Counted from the first letter of the stretch, positions 16,018-26,071 are shown. The stretch is 64,000 nucleotides of DNA from DASQMT01 sp963827335 (GCA_963827335.1 CAWHAP010000022.1:99470-163469); one strand, 5' to 3'. The notes: generated from the sequence alone by a model not told the origin. A program made the numbers and translations.

Positions 16018-16800
16018 ATGCCTGCCGGGATCGTGCTCGCAGGCGGCCGCTCGAGCCGCATGGGCACGCCCAAGGCGTGGCTGGACTGGCACGGCGGCAC
16101 GCTCCTGCACCGCACCTGCGCGATCGTCGCGCGCGGCACCGGCGGCCCGGTCGTGGTCGTGCGCGCTCCCGGCCAGGAGCTGCCCGAGCTGCCCGCCGGC
16201 GTGCGCGTCGCCGACGACGCCCGCGAGGGCAGGGGCCCGCTGCAGGGCCTGCTCGCGGGCCTGGAGGCCGCCGACGGGGAGCTGGCCTTCGCCGCCTCGA
16301 CCGACCTGCCGTTCCTGCATCCGCGCTTCGTCGCGGCGGTCTGCGCCGCCGCCGACGGGGCGGACGCCGCCGTGCCGCGCCTCGGGGGGTTCCGCCAGCC
16401 GCTGGCGGCCGCCTACCGGACCGCGCTGGCCCCGCTCGTCGCCGAGCTCGTCGCCGAGGACCGGATGAAGCCGGCGTTCCTGTTCGAGCGCTGCGACACG
16501 CGCTGGATCGACGATCTCCCGCACCCCGAGAGCGTGCGCAACGTGAACGCGCGCGAGGACTACGAGGCCGCGCTCGCAGAGCCGCAGCCCACCGTGCGCG
16601 TCCGCTGCTTCGGGCCGCTGCGGCGGCCGGCGGCCGACGTGCGCGCCGCGACGCTCGGCGCCGCGGCCGCGGCGATGGGGATCGCGCTCGACGCCCACGT
16701 GCTCGCCGCGCTCAACGGCGACCAGATCGCCCGCCACCCGCTCGAGCCGCTGGCGGAGGGCGACGAGGTGGCCTTCATGGCCGCCGACGCCGGGGGCTGA
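16018..16800 (+). CDS. MobA-MoaD fusion, intact (copy 2)
   Basis: A 260-residue fusion. Residues 1-185 are molybdenum cofactor guanylyltransferase: LAGGRSSRMGTPKAWLDW (nucleotide loop with Arg and Lys) and STDLPFLHP (metal-binding Asp). Residues about 192-260 are a MoaD-like sulfur carrier ending DEVAFMAADAGG with free Gly-Gly. So one chain could serve both dithiolene sulfur delivery (with MoaE/MoeB encoded elsewhere) and GMP addition for bis-MGD. AOR-type gene clusters often contain a MoaD-like gene, which fits its place 26 bases before the AOR gene. Confidence 0.85.
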   Translation: MPAGIVLAGGRSSRMGTPKAWLDWHGGTLLHRTCAIVARGTGGPVVVVRAPGQELPELPAGVRVADDAREGRGPLQGLLAGLEAADGELAFAASTDLPFLHPRFVAAVCAAADGADAAVPRLGGFRQPLAAAYRTALAPLVAELVAEDRMKPAFLFERCDTRWIDDLPHPESVRNVNAREDYEAALAEPQPTVRVRCFGPLRRPAADVRAATLGAAAAAMGIALDAHVLAALNGDQIARHPLEPLAEGDEVAFMAADAGG

Positions 16801-16813
16801 GCAGGGCGCTGGG

Positions 16814-16819
16814 TACAGT
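16814..16819 (+). promoter_or_regulatory. -10-like box before AOR gene
   Basis: TACAGT lies seven bases before the AOR ATG. It could give a second, leaderless start inside the operon, letting AOR be expressed apart from MobA-MoaD. Confidence 0.35.
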
Positions 16820-16826
16820 GGATCGC

Positions 16827-18566
16827 ATGCCCCCCGGCGGCTACTTCGGCAGGGCACTCGTCGTCGACCTCGACGACGGACGCAGCACCACGCTGCCGCT
16901 CGACGACGCACTGCTCCGCGCCACCCTCGGCGGCGTCGGCCTCGGCACGCACCTCGTGTCCGCGCTGGGACCGCCCGGCGTGGAGCCGCTCGCGCCCGAG
17001 GCGCCGCTCGCGTTCGTGTTCTCGCCGCTCGTCGGCACGCCCCTGACGACGAGCGCGAAGTTCGCCGTCGTGGCCAAGTCCCCGCTCACGGACCGGCTCA
17101 ACGACGCGCTCGCGTCCAGTCATTTCGCGATCGCCGGCAAGCTGACGGGCCATGACGCGATCGTGGTGCGCGGCGCGTGTGCCGCGCCCTCCACGCTGAT
17201 CGTGGACGGCGACGGCGCCCGCCTCGCCGACGCGAGCGACCTCTGGGGCCTGTCGGCCACGGAAGCGGAGACCCGGCTGCGGGCCGAGCTCGGGCCCGCC
17301 TATCGCGTCGCCGCCATCGGCTCCGCCGGTGAGCGGCTCGTCCGCTACGCGACGATCTCCCACGACGGGCGCCACGCCGGCCGCGGCGGGCTCGGCGCCG
17401 TGCTCGGCGCCAAGCAGCTCAAGGCCGTCGCCGTGCGCGCGGCCACCCGCTGCCCCGTCGCCGATCCCGACGCGGTGCTCGCGGCCTCCAAGGACCTGCG
17501 GGCACGCTCGTTCGGCCCGGCCACCGCGAAGTACCGCGACCTCGGGACGCTCGCCAACCTGCTCACCTTCAACGCGCTCTCGGCGCTCCCCGGGCACAAC
17601 TTCGGCACGGAGACGACGGCGCTCGCGCTCGAGGACCGTGCCGCCGTGCGCGAGAGCTGCGCATCGTGCTCGATCGGCTGCGAGCGGATCATGACCTCCA
17701 AGCAGGGCCGCTCCGCGCGCGTGGAGTACGAGAGCGCGTTCGCTCTGGGACCGCTCGTCGGCGTCGACGACCCCGACGCCGTCCTGGACGCCAGCGCGCG
17801 CTGCGACGAGCTGGGGCTGGACACGATCTCGGCCGGCGGCACGATCGCCTGGGCGATGGAGGCGGGCGTCGCGGAGTGGCTGCGGTTCGGCGACGCCGGC
17901 GCGGTGCTGCGCGCGATCGAGCTGATCGGCGCGCGCGACGGGATCGGCGACCTGCTGGCCGAGGGCTCGCGCCGCGCCTCCGCGCGCTTCGGACGCGCCG
18001 ATCTCGCGATGCACGTCAAGGGCCTCGAGCTGCCGGGCTACGAGCCCCGCACCCTGCATGCGATGGCCCTGGGGCTGGCCGTCAACTCCCGGGGCGCCGA
18101 CCACAACCGCTCCGGCGCCTACGAGGCCGACCTGTCCGGCGAGCTCGACCGCCTCGACGGCGGCGTCGCCCACGTCGCGGCGGCGATCGAGACCGAGGAC
18201 CGCGCGGCGGCGATGGACTCCATGATCTTCTGCAAGTTCCTGCGCGGCGTGTTCACCGAGCCCTGGGACGAGTGGGCCGCGCTGCTGGCGTCGGTGACCG
18301 GCTGGGACCTCGACGCCGCCGAGCTGCACGACACCGCACGCGGGATCGTCGCCGCCAAGCACGCGTTCAACCGCCGCGAGGGGTGGACGCGCGAGGAGGA
18401 CACGCTGCCGGATCGCCTGCTCGACGTGCCGCTCACGCTCCCGTCGGGACGTGAAGCGTCGCTCTCGCGGGTACGACTGGACGCGATGGTCGACGAGTAC
18501 CACCGCGCACGCGGACTAGACATATTTGTCCACGACCGTAATCCTGCGGAGCTGCCATGGCCCTGA
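16827..18566 (+). CDS. Aldehyde:ferredoxin oxidoreductase (tungstoenzyme family)
   Basis: A 579-residue member of the AOR family, which oxidises aldehydes to acids with a tungsten bis-pterin and one 4Fe-4S cluster. The N-terminal YFGRALVVDLDDG begins the AOR_N domain; SHFAIAGKL and HAGRGGLGAVLGAKQLKAV are typical pterin-contact regions. Cluster ligands appear as CASCSIGC (about residues 278-285) plus a distant FCKF (about 469). GYEPRT and NSRGADH follow family patterns. Ferredoxin is not encoded nearby; the NuoEF-like FdhB downstream is a possible electron partner (inference). The stop overlaps the fdhA start by ten bases. Confidence 0.9.
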   Translation: MPPGGYFGRALVVDLDDGRSTTLPLDDALLRATLGGVGLGTHLVSALGPPGVEPLAPEAPLAFVFSPLVGTPLTTSAKFAVVAKSPLTDRLNDALASSHFAIAGKLTGHDAIVVRGACAAPSTLIVDGDGARLADASDLWGLSATEAETRLRAELGPAYRVAAIGSAGERLVRYATISHDGRHAGRGGLGAVLGAKQLKAVAVRAATRCPVADPDAVLAASKDLRARSFGPATAKYRDLGTLANLLTFNALSALPGHNFGTETTALALEDRAAVRESCASCSIGCERIMTSKQGRSARVEYESAFALGPLVGVDDPDAVLDASARCDELGLDTISAGGTIAWAMEAGVAEWLRFGDAGAVLRAIELIGARDGIGDLLAEGSRRASARFGRADLAMHVKGLELPGYEPRTLHAMALGLAVNSRGADHNRSGAYEADLSGELDRLDGGVAHVAAAIETEDRAAAMDSMIFCKFLRGVFTEPWDEWAALLASVTGWDLDAAELHDTARGIVAAKHAFNRREGWTREEDTLPDRLLDVPLTLPSGREASLSRVRLDAMVDEYHRARGLDIFVHDRNPAELPWP

Positions 18567-21431
18567 GCGTCCCGCCCAAGACCGACGCGCCGACCGTCAG
18601 CTGCACGATCGACGGCGTCGACGTCACCGTGCCGGCCGGCACGACGATCTACACCGCGGCCAAGGAGGCCGGGATCGACATCCCGGTCCTGTGCCACGAC
18701 GAGCGCTACGACCCGGTCGGGGTCTGCCGCATGTGCACCGTCGACGTCGGGGGCCGGGTCCTCGCGGCGGCGTGCGTGCGCCCCTGCGAGGACGGGATGG
18801 AGGTCAAGACCGCCACCGAGCAGGTCGAGCAGCAGCGCGCGGTCCTGACCGAGCTGCTGATGAGCGACCAGCCCGACGAGGACCCGAAGCAGATCGACGA
18901 CCGGCGACAACATGCTGCTGGAGCTGGCGGTCCGCTACCAGACCGGGCACGCCGAGCGGCTGCCCCAGGCCCGCGGGCGCGGCGAGGATCACTCGAACCC
19001 GGTGATCAGCGTCAACCACGACGCGTGCATCCTGTGCGACCGCTGCGTGCGGGCCTGCGACGACATCCAGGGCAACGACGTGATCGGCCGCAGCGGCAAG
19101 GGCTATGAGTCGCGGATCGCGTTCGACCTCAACGATCCGATGGGCGAGTCGACGTGCGTGACGTGCGGCGAGTGCGTGGCCGCGTGTCCGACCGGTGCGC
19201 TGGTCAACAAGCCGATCCGCGACGTGCCGATCCGCCCGCGCGAGGAGCTCAAGTCGGTCGACTCGGTCTGCCCGTACTGCGGCGTCGGCTGCGCCCTGAC
19301 CTACCACGTCGACGAGGAGCGCGGCGCGATCGCCTACGCCGACGGGCGCGACCAGCCCGGCAACCAGAGCCGGCTGTGCGTGAAGGGCCGCTACGGCTGG
19401 GACTACGCCGCGTCGAAGCAGCGGCTGACGGTGCCGCTGATCCGCGTGACCTACCCGAAGGCCGCCCTGTCGGGCGACGTGAAGGGCGAGGGCCGCGGGC
19501 GCAAGCGGCCGGGCGGGATCGTCGACTACGACGAGGTGCTGCCGCACTTCCGCGAGGCGACGTGGGAGGAGGCGCTCGACCTCGCCGCGTCCCGGCTCAA
19601 GGAGATCCACGACCGCGACGGCTCCGGCGCGATCGCCGGGTTCGGCTCGGCGAAGTGCTCCAACGAGGAGGCCTACCTCTTCCAGAAGCTGATCCGCGCC
19701 GGGTTCGGGACCAACAACGTCGACCACTGCACGCGCCTGTGCCACGCCTCGAGCGTCGCCGCGCTGCTCGAGGGCGTCGGCTCGGGCGCGGTCTCCACCA
19801 CCTACGGCGACATCATCAACGCGGACGTCGCCATCCTCGCCGGCACGAACACGACGGCGAACCACCCCGTCGCGTCGTCGTTCTTCAAGCAGGCGCGCCG
19901 GCGCGGCACGAAGCTGATCGTCGTCGACCCGCGGCGCGAGCGGGTCGCCGACCACGCCGACGTGTTCTGCCAGATCAAGCCGGGCACCGACGTCGCGTTC
20001 TACAACGGCGTGCTGCACGAGATCATCCGGCTCGGGCTGGTCGACCGCGAGTTCATCCGCGACCGCGTGACCAACTACGGCGAGCTGGCCAAGCTCGTCA
20101 AGCAGTACCCGCCCGAGCGCGCCGCGCAGATCTGCGGCGTCGACGCGGCGATGATCCGCGAGGTCGCGCGCCTGTGGGGCGAGGCCGGCGCGGGCGTCAT
20201 CTACTGGGGCATGGGCATCTCCCAGCACACGACCGGCACCGACAACGCGCGCTGCCTGATCGCGCTGTGCTCGATCACCGGCCACGTCGGCCGGCCCGGC
20301 ACCGGGCTGCACCCGCTGCGCGGGCAGAACAACGTGCAGGGCGCCTCGGACGCGGGGCTGATCCCGATGATGTTCCCCGACTACCAGCGCGTGGACAGCG
20401 ATGCCGCGCAGGAGAAGTTCCGCGAGGCGTGGGGCCGGGAGCTCGACGCCGAGCCGGGGCTCACCGTGACCGAGATCGTCGGCAGCGCGCTCAAGGGCGG
20501 GGTGCGCGGGATGTACATGATGGGCGAGAACCCGTTCCTGTCGGACCCCAACGTCAACAAGGTCCGCAAGGCGCTCGCCGCGCTGGAGTTCCTCGTCGTG
20601 CAGGACATCTTCCTGACCGAGACGGCCGAGTTCGCCGACGTGGTGCTGCCCGCGACGTCGTTCCTGGAGAAGGACGGGACCTACACGAACACCGACCGGC
20701 GCGTGCAGATCGGGCGCAAGGTGCTCGACCCGCCCGGCGACGCACGGCCCGACTGGGAGATCATCCGCGCGATCGCGACGCGGATCGGCCTGCCGATGGA
20801 GTACGACTCGGTCAGCGACGTGTTCGACGAGATGGTCGCGCTCTCGCCCGCCTACAGCGGGCTGGAGTACGCCAACCTCGGAGCGGTCGGCAAGCTCTAT
20901 CCCAACGCGGATCCCGAGCACTCCGACGGCACCGTGGTGCTGTTCGGCGAGTCGTTCGCGACCGAGGACGGCAAGGCGCATCTCGTGCCGGCGGAGTGGC
21001 TGCCGGCGAAGGAGCTGCCCGACGAGGAGTACCCGTTCGTGCTCAACACCGGCCGGCTGCTCGAGCACTGGCACACGGGGTCGATGACGCGGCGCTCGTT
21101 CGCGCTCGACGCGATCCAGCCGGCCGCGATGGTCTTCGTCGCCGAGGAGGACGCGGCCCGGATGGGGATCTCGGACGGCGACTTCGTGCGCGTGACGTCG
21201 CGGCGAGGCTCGATCGAGGTGGCGGCGAAGGTCTCGCATCGCGAGACGCCCGGGTCGTGCTTCATCCCGTTCCACTTCCGCGAGGCGGCGGCGAACCTGC
21301 TGACGATCGACGAGATCGACCCCCTCGGGAAGATCCCCGAGTTCAAGTTCTGCGCCGTCAAGATCGAGACGACGGGCGGCGAGGCGGACGTCCTGCCCGA
21401 TTCCGAGCAGGCGCTGCAGGGAGCGGGCTGA
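18557..21431 (+). CDS. fdhA: Formate dehydrogenase alpha subunit, with frame break
   Basis: Encodes a NAD-linked, Mo/W formate dehydrogenase catalytic subunit of about 957 residues once a +1 shift near 18890-18903 is corrected. Before the break: a 2Fe-2S domain (CHDERYDPVGVCRMC). After it: MLLELAVRYQ, the CDRCVRACD and CVTCGECVAACP cluster motifs, the 4Fe-4S motif CPYCGVGC, and the metal-ligand Cys in HCTRLCHASS (Cys, not Sec). The C-terminal domain binds the pterin. The break lies in GACGACCGGCGAC, where one extra base would explain it. All other parts look intact, so an indel error or very recent mutation is likely. The stop shares one base with fdhB. Confidence 0.85.
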
Positions 21432-22966
21432 TGGCCGGGGGCAACGGCCGCGTCCCTGGCGTGGAGGCGCGCGCCGGCAAGTTTCCGGGTCCGTCGTTGA
21501 TCTCGCCGTTGACGGCGATCCAGCGTGAGCATGGGTGGTTGCCGCGTGAGGAGCTGGTGCGGTTGTCGCGCGATTGGCGGCGGCCGTTGTATGAGATCGA
21601 GGGGATCGTCTCGTTTTATCCGCATTTCCGGACTTCGCCGCCGGAGGGGTTGGAGGTGGCGGTGTGTCGTGATCTGTCGTGCTGGCTGGCGCGTGATCGG
21701 GCCGAGATCCCGCAGGGCGCGAGCGTGCACGAGGTCTCGTGCGTGGGCCGGTGTGATCAGGCGCCGGTCGCGATCGTGGAGGAGGCCTATCCGGAGGTGC
21801 GTCGCGGGGAGGGGCGGCGGCCGAACGACCCCTACGCCGGCGCGGAGGAGCATTACCGGGTGTATCGCTCGTTCGAGGGTGATCCGGTGCCGGTGCTCGA
21901 CGAGTCCGGGATCAAGGGGATGGGCGGGGCGGGGTTCCCGACGGGGAAGAAGTGGGCGATGGTCCGCGGCCAGGAGGATCCGGTCAAGTACGTGATCTGC
22001 AACGCCGACGAGGCCGAGCCGGGCACGTTCAAGGATCGTCAGATCCTGGCCGAGCAGCCGCACCTGGTGATCGAGGGGATGCTGATCGCGATGCGCGCCG
22101 TGGGCGCGCAGCAGGCGTGGGTGTTCATCCGCCATGAGTACGAGCCCGAGGAGCGGGTGTTGCGTGAGGAGATCGAGCGTGCCCGCGCGGCGGGGCTGTT
22201 GGAGGATGTCTCGATCGACGTGTTCACGTCTCCGGGCGGTTACATCCTGGGTGAGGAGACCGCGCTGCTGGAATGCATGGAGGGCCATCGCGGCGAGCCG
22301 CGCAACAAGCCGCCGTTCCCGGGCGGCTACGGGCTGCATGGGCGGCCGACGTTGATGAACAACGTCGAGACCTTCGCCGCGGTCCCGGTCATCCTGCAGC
22401 GCGGCGCCCAATGGTGGAAGGAGCAGGGTGTCAACGGCGGTGCCGGGTTGAAGTTCTTCTCGGTCTCCGGGCATGTCGAGCAGCCGGGCGTGTTCTGCGT
22501 GCCGGCGGGCACACGGGTGTCTGAGGTGATCGCGCTGGCCGGCGGCGTGCGCGACGGCGCCGGGGTGGGTGCGGTGCAGCCCGGCGGCGCCTCGACGAAC
22601 TTCCTCGGCCCCGACTGCGTCGATCTGCCGTTGACGTTCGACGCGGTCGCCGAGGCCGGATCGGCGCTCGGCACCGGCGCGATGGTCGTCCTGGCGGAGG
22701 GCACCGACCTGCTCGCGGCCGCCACCAACGTGCTCAACTTCTTTCGCAACGAGTCCTGCGGCAAGTGCGTGCCCTGCCGCGTCGGGTCCCATAAGGCCCA
22801 GCAGATCCTCGCCGACGTGCTCGAACGCGGCGGCAACGCCAACGACGTCGACCAGCGCATCGACGAGCTCGAAGAGACGATGCGCCTGACCTCCATCTGC
22901 GGACTCGGACAAGTCGCACTCGGCCCCGTCATGTCCGTCCTGCGCATGCAGCGCGAGCACGCTTAG
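21431..22966 (+). CDS. fdhB: Formate dehydrogenase beta subunit (NuoE-NuoF fusion)
   Basis: A 511-residue protein in two parts. Residues about 20-125 are a NuoE/thioredoxin-like 2Fe-2S domain (CRDLSCWLA and SCVGRCDQAP). Residues about 150-511 are NuoF-like: FMN site GGAGFPTGKKW, NAD site region EAEPGTFKDR and GGYILGEETAL, and the 4Fe-4S ligands SCGKCVPC plus TSICGLG. It passes electrons from FdhA to NAD. It is coupled to fdhA by TGATG. From about 21480 to 22600 it uses TTG, CGT, GAT, TAT and TTT codons far more than its neighbours, hinting at a different origin for this part. Confidence 0.9.
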   Translation: MAGGNGRVPGVEARAGKFPGPSLISPLTAIQREHGWLPREELVRLSRDWRRPLYEIEGIVSFYPHFRTSPPEGLEVAVCRDLSCWLARDRAEIPQGASVHEVSCVGRCDQAPVAIVEEAYPEVRRGEGRRPNDPYAGAEEHYRVYRSFEGDPVPVLDESGIKGMGGAGFPTGKKWAMVRGQEDPVKYVICNADEAEPGTFKDRQILAEQPHLVIEGMLIAMRAVGAQQAWVFIRHEYEPEERVLREEIERARAAGLLEDVSIDVFTSPGGYILGEETALLECMEGHRGEPRNKPPFPGGYGLHGRPTLMNNVETFAAVPVILQRGAQWWKEQGVNGGAGLKFFSVSGHVEQPGVFCVPAGTRVSEVIALAGGVRDGAGVGAVQPGGASTNFLGPDCVDLPLTFDAVAEAGSALGTGAMVVLAEGTDLLAAATNVLNFFRNESCGKCVPCRVGSHKAQQILADVLERGGNANDVDQRIDELEETMRLTSICGLGQVALGPVMSVLRMQREHA

Positions 22967-22969
22967 CGG

Positions 22970-24172
22970 ATGTTCCTGACCGTCATGACGGTGGCCGAGG
23001 CCCTCACGGCGCTCGGCCCGTCACGGCGCAGCGCGGTCGGGCACGTGGCTCCCGCACTCGGCGTCGTGCCCGCGCACGACGTCCTCGCGGCCGAGCAGCT
23101 GCCCGCGTGGCCGCGCGCGACCGTCGACGGCTACGCCGTCCGGGCCGCCGACACGTACGCCGCGGCGGAGACCCTCCCCGCCTTCCTGGAGCTCACCGGG
23201 GCGGTCGCGATGGGCCGCGCGCCGGACGCGGAGGTCGGCCCCGGCGGCGCCGTCGCGATCCCGACGGGCGGGCTGCTGCCCCGCGGCGCCGACGCCGTGG
23301 TGATGGTCGAGCACACGACGGAGCCGATGCCCGGCCACGTCGAGCTGATGCGGAGCGTCGCCCCCGGCGACGGCGTGCTCCAGCCCGGCGAGGAGGCCGA
23401 GCCCGGCGACCTGCTCGCGCGGGCGGGCCATCCGCTGCGCGCGGCGCAGCTCGGGCTGCTCGCCGCGGCGGGCGTGACCGCGCTGGCCGCGCACGCGCCA
23501 CCGCGCGTCGGCATCGTCTCGACCGGCGACGAGGTGGTTCCGCCCGACACGGCGCGGCTCGCCCCCGGCCAGGTCCGCGACGCCTGCGCGCCCGCCCTCG
23601 CCGGGCTGGTCCGCGAGGCCGGCGGCGAGCCCGTCCTGCGCGGCATCGTGCCCGACGACGCCGACGCCCTCGCGGCGGTGCTCGCCGAGGCCGTCGCGCA
23701 CGACGACCTCGTGGTCGTCTCCGCGGGCTCGTCCGTCGGCGCCCGCGACCTGACCGCGGCGGTGGCGGCGCAGCTCGGCGACGTCGTCTGCCACGGGCTC
23801 GCCGTCAAGCCCGGCAAGCCGACGCTGCTCGCCGACTGCGGCGGCGTCCCGCTCGTCGGGCTGCCGGGGAACCCGCGCTCGGCGCTCGTCGTCTTCCGGC
23901 TCGTCGGCATGCCGCTCGTGCGGACCGTCGCCGGGATCACGGCGGCCCCGGCGGCGGCGACCGTGCGCGCGGAGCTGGCGCGCGACGTGCCCAGCGCCGC
24001 CGGCCGGCTCGACATCGTGCAGGTGACGCTGCGCGACGGCGTGGCGACGCCGCGCTTCGGCTCGTCCGCGCTGCTCGGCCCGATGGTCGGGGCCGACGGC
24101 TGGATCCGCGTGCCCGAGGCGGCGACCGGCCTCGGCGCGGGGACGGCCGTCGACGTCGAGCTCTACGGCTGA
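22970..24172 (+). CDS. moeA: Molybdopterin molybdenumtransferase MoeA (copy 1)
   Basis: A 400-residue MoeA, which inserts molybdate (or tungstate) into adenylated molybdopterin. Motifs are ATVDGYAVR, ATPTGG-like AIPTGGLLPRGADAVVMVEH, VSTGDEV, SAGSSVGARD, VKPGKPT and GLPGNPRSA. The final domain IV is present. It starts 3 bases after fdhB; the alternative start at 22985 (MTVAEAL) fits family N-termini better. The usual SGG of the MoeA loop reads SAG here. Two MoeA genes in one operon suggest separate Mo and W insertion, as proposed in archaea; which is which cannot be told. Confidence 0.88.
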   Translation: MFLTVMTVAEALTALGPSRRSAVGHVAPALGVVPAHDVLAAEQLPAWPRATVDGYAVRAADTYAAAETLPAFLELTGAVAMGRAPDAEVGPGGAVAIPTGGLLPRGADAVVMVEHTTEPMPGHVELMRSVAPGDGVLQPGEEAEPGDLLARAGHPLRAAQLGLLAAAGVTALAAHAPPRVGIVSTGDEVVPPDTARLAPGQVRDACAPALAGLVREAGGEPVLRGIVPDDADALAAVLAEAVAHDDLVVVSAGSSVGARDLTAAVAAQLGDVVCHGLAVKPGKPTLLADCGGVPLVGLPGNPRSALVVFRLVGMPLVRTVAGITAAPAAATVRAELARDVPSAAGRLDIVQVTLRDGVATPRFGSSALLGPMVGADGWIRVPEAATGLGAGTAVDVELYG

Positions 24173-24187
24173 CGCGACGGTCATCCT

Positions 24188-26068
24188 GTGACCGTGCCGC
24201 GCGCCGCCCCGTTCCTGTCCGACATCCCCGCCGCCGAGGCGCTCGCGGCCTGGCTGGACGAGGTCCGCCGCGTCGAGGCCGTCGAGCTCGACCTCGCCGC
24301 CGCGCTCGGACGGGTGACGGCCGCGCCGGTCTGGGCCCTGCGCTCGTCACCCGCCTACGACGCGGCCGCGATGGACGGGATCGCCGTCCGCGCCGCCGAC
24401 ACCGTCGGGGCCACCGAGACCGCGCCGCGCGCGGTCGCCCGGTTCGCGCTCGTGGACACCGGCGACGCGCTGCCGGAGGGCTTCGACGCCGTCGTGATGC
24501 GCGAGCACGTGCACTGGGAGGACGACGTGCCGGAGGTGCGGGCCGCGGTCGCGCCGTGGCAGCACGTGCGCACGATCGGCGAGGACGTGAGCGCGACCGA
24601 GCTGCTGCTGCCCGAGGGGCACCGGCTGCGCCCGGTCGACCTGGCCGCGGCCGGCGCGGCGGGTCACACGGCGCTCACGGTGCGCCGGGCCCCGCACGTC
24701 GTCGTCATCCCCACCGGCGACGAGGTGCGGCCGCTCGGCGCCGACCCCGCGCCCGGGGAGCTCGTCGACACGAACTCGCTGATGCTCGCCGCGCAGGCGA
24801 CGGAGATCGGATGCACGGCAGAGACGCTCCCGGTCGTGCGCGACGACCCGGCGCTGATCGAGGCCGCGCTGCGCGCCGCCACGGCGCGCGCCGACCTCGT
24901 GATCGTGGTCGCGGGGTCGAGCGCCGGTCGCGACGATCACACCGCGGCGGTCGTCGGGCAGGCCGGCACGGTGCTCGTCCACGGCGTCGCGGTCCGGCCC
25001 GGCCATCCGGTCGTCCTGGGCCGGGTCGGCGACACCGCCGTGCTCGGCGCGCCGGGCTACCCCGTCTCGGCCGCCCTGACCTTCGACATCTTCGCCGCCC
25101 CGCTGCTGGCGGCGCTCGAGGGCGCCGCGCCGGTGGACCGGCCCCGCGCGCGGGCGCGCCTGGCGCGGCGGCTCGCGTCGCCGCTCGGCGCGGACGACTG
25201 GATCCGCGTGCGCCTCGGCCGCGTCGGCGGCGGGCTCGTCGCCGCACCGCTGCCGCGGGGCGCCGGCGTGCTGACCTCGCTCGTGCGCGCCGACGGCCTG
25301 CTCGTCGTGCCCGCCAGCCTGGAGGGCCACGATGCCGGCGCGGAGGTCGAGGTGCGCCTGCTGCGCGACCTCGACGCCGTCGAGCGCACGATCGTCGCCA
25401 TCGGATCCCACGACCCGGTGCTGGACCTCGCCGCGTCGCTGCTGCGCGCCCGCGATCCGCGGCAGACGCTCGTGAGCGGCATGGTCGGCTCGCTCGGGGG
25501 CCTCGTCGCGCTGCGCGACGGCCTCTGCCACGTCGCCGGCTGCCATCTGCTCGATCCGGCGACGGGCGAGTACACGCTGCCGTGGATCGCCAGGGTCCTG
25601 CCGGGGGAGGACGTGGCGGTGGTCCGGCTCGTGCACCGCGAGCAGGGGCTGATCGTCGCGCCCGGCAACCCGCTCGGCGTCGGCGGCCTCGCCGACCTGC
25701 CCCGGCTGCGCTACGTGAACCGCCAGCGCGGCGCCGGCACGCGCGTCCTGCTCGACCACGAGCTGGGGCGTGCCGGCCTCGACGGCGCCGCGGTCGACGG
25801 CTACGAGCGCGAGGAGCCGACGCATCTCGCGGTCGCCGCCGCGGTCGCCGCCGGCCGGGCCGACGCCGGCCTGGGCGTGCTGGCCGCGGCGCTCGCGTTC
25901 GGGCTCGACTTCGTCCCCGTCGCCCGCGAGCCGTTCGACCTCGTGATGCGTCCGGGCGAGCCCGCCGTCGCGCCGCTGCTCGCCCTGCTCGAGGACGACG
26001 GCTTCCGCGCGCAGGTGGAGGCGCTCGGCGGCTACGCCACGGCCGAGACCGGTCGCCGCATCGCCTGA
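24188..26068 (+). CDS. MoeA fused to PBP-like ligand-binding domain (copy 2)
   Basis: A 626-residue protein. Residues 1-410 are MoeA: AAAMDGIAVR, GDALPEGFDAVVMREHV, IPTGDEVR, AGSSAGRDDHT, VRPGHPVVLG and GAPGYPVSA. Residues about 418-626 are a periplasmic-binding-protein-like domain with no signal peptide, so it works in the cytoplasm: VRLVHREQGLIVAPGNPLG, RGAGTRVLLDHEL and GRADAGLGVLAAA. This fusion type is known in archaea and some bacteria, where the extra domain is thought to bind a metal-oxyanion or cofactor. The same domain occurs in the regulator encoded just downstream. It uses a GTG start, 15 bases after moeA copy 1. Confidence 0.88.
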   Translation: MTVPRAAPFLSDIPAAEALAAWLDEVRRVEAVELDLAAALGRVTAAPVWALRSSPAYDAAAMDGIAVRAADTVGATETAPRAVARFALVDTGDALPEGFDAVVMREHVHWEDDVPEVRAAVAPWQHVRTIGEDVSATELLLPEGHRLRPVDLAAAGAAGHTALTVRRAPHVVVIPTGDEVRPLGADPAPGELVDTNSLMLAAQATEIGCTAETLPVVRDDPALIEAALRAATARADLVIVVAGSSAGRDDHTAAVVGQAGTVLVHGVAVRPGHPVVLGRVGDTAVLGAPGYPVSAALTFDIFAAPLLAALEGAAPVDRPRARARLARRLASPLGADDWIRVRLGRVGGGLVAAPLPRGAGVLTSLVRADGLLVVPASLEGHDAGAEVEVRLLRDLDAVERTIVAIGSHDPVLDLAASLLRARDPRQTLVSGMVGSLGGLVALRDGLCHVAGCHLLDPATGEYTLPWIARVLPGEDVAVVRLVHREQGLIVAPGNPLGVGGLADLPRLRYVNRQRGAGTRVLLDHELGRAGLDGAAVDGYEREEPTHLAVAAAVAAGRADAGLGVLAAALAFGLDFVPVAREPFDLVMRPGEPAVAPLLALLEDDGFRAQVEALGGYATAETGRRIA

Positions 26069-26071
26069 GCG

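Noticed and set aside
16560..18503. Very long reading frame on the minus strand opposite AOR
   Set aside because: Low-complexity Arg/Ala/Gly/Val protein typical of antisense frames in GC-rich DNA; the plus strand has a full AOR.
19730..19750. Selenocysteine at the FdhA active site
   Set aside because: The codon at the metal-ligand position is TGT/TGC type (RLCH), not TGA.
22201..22310. Hunt for promoter or gene boundary inside fdhB where codon use changes
   Set aside because: The protein is continuous and conserved throughout; the codon shift is reported as a possible recombined segment only.
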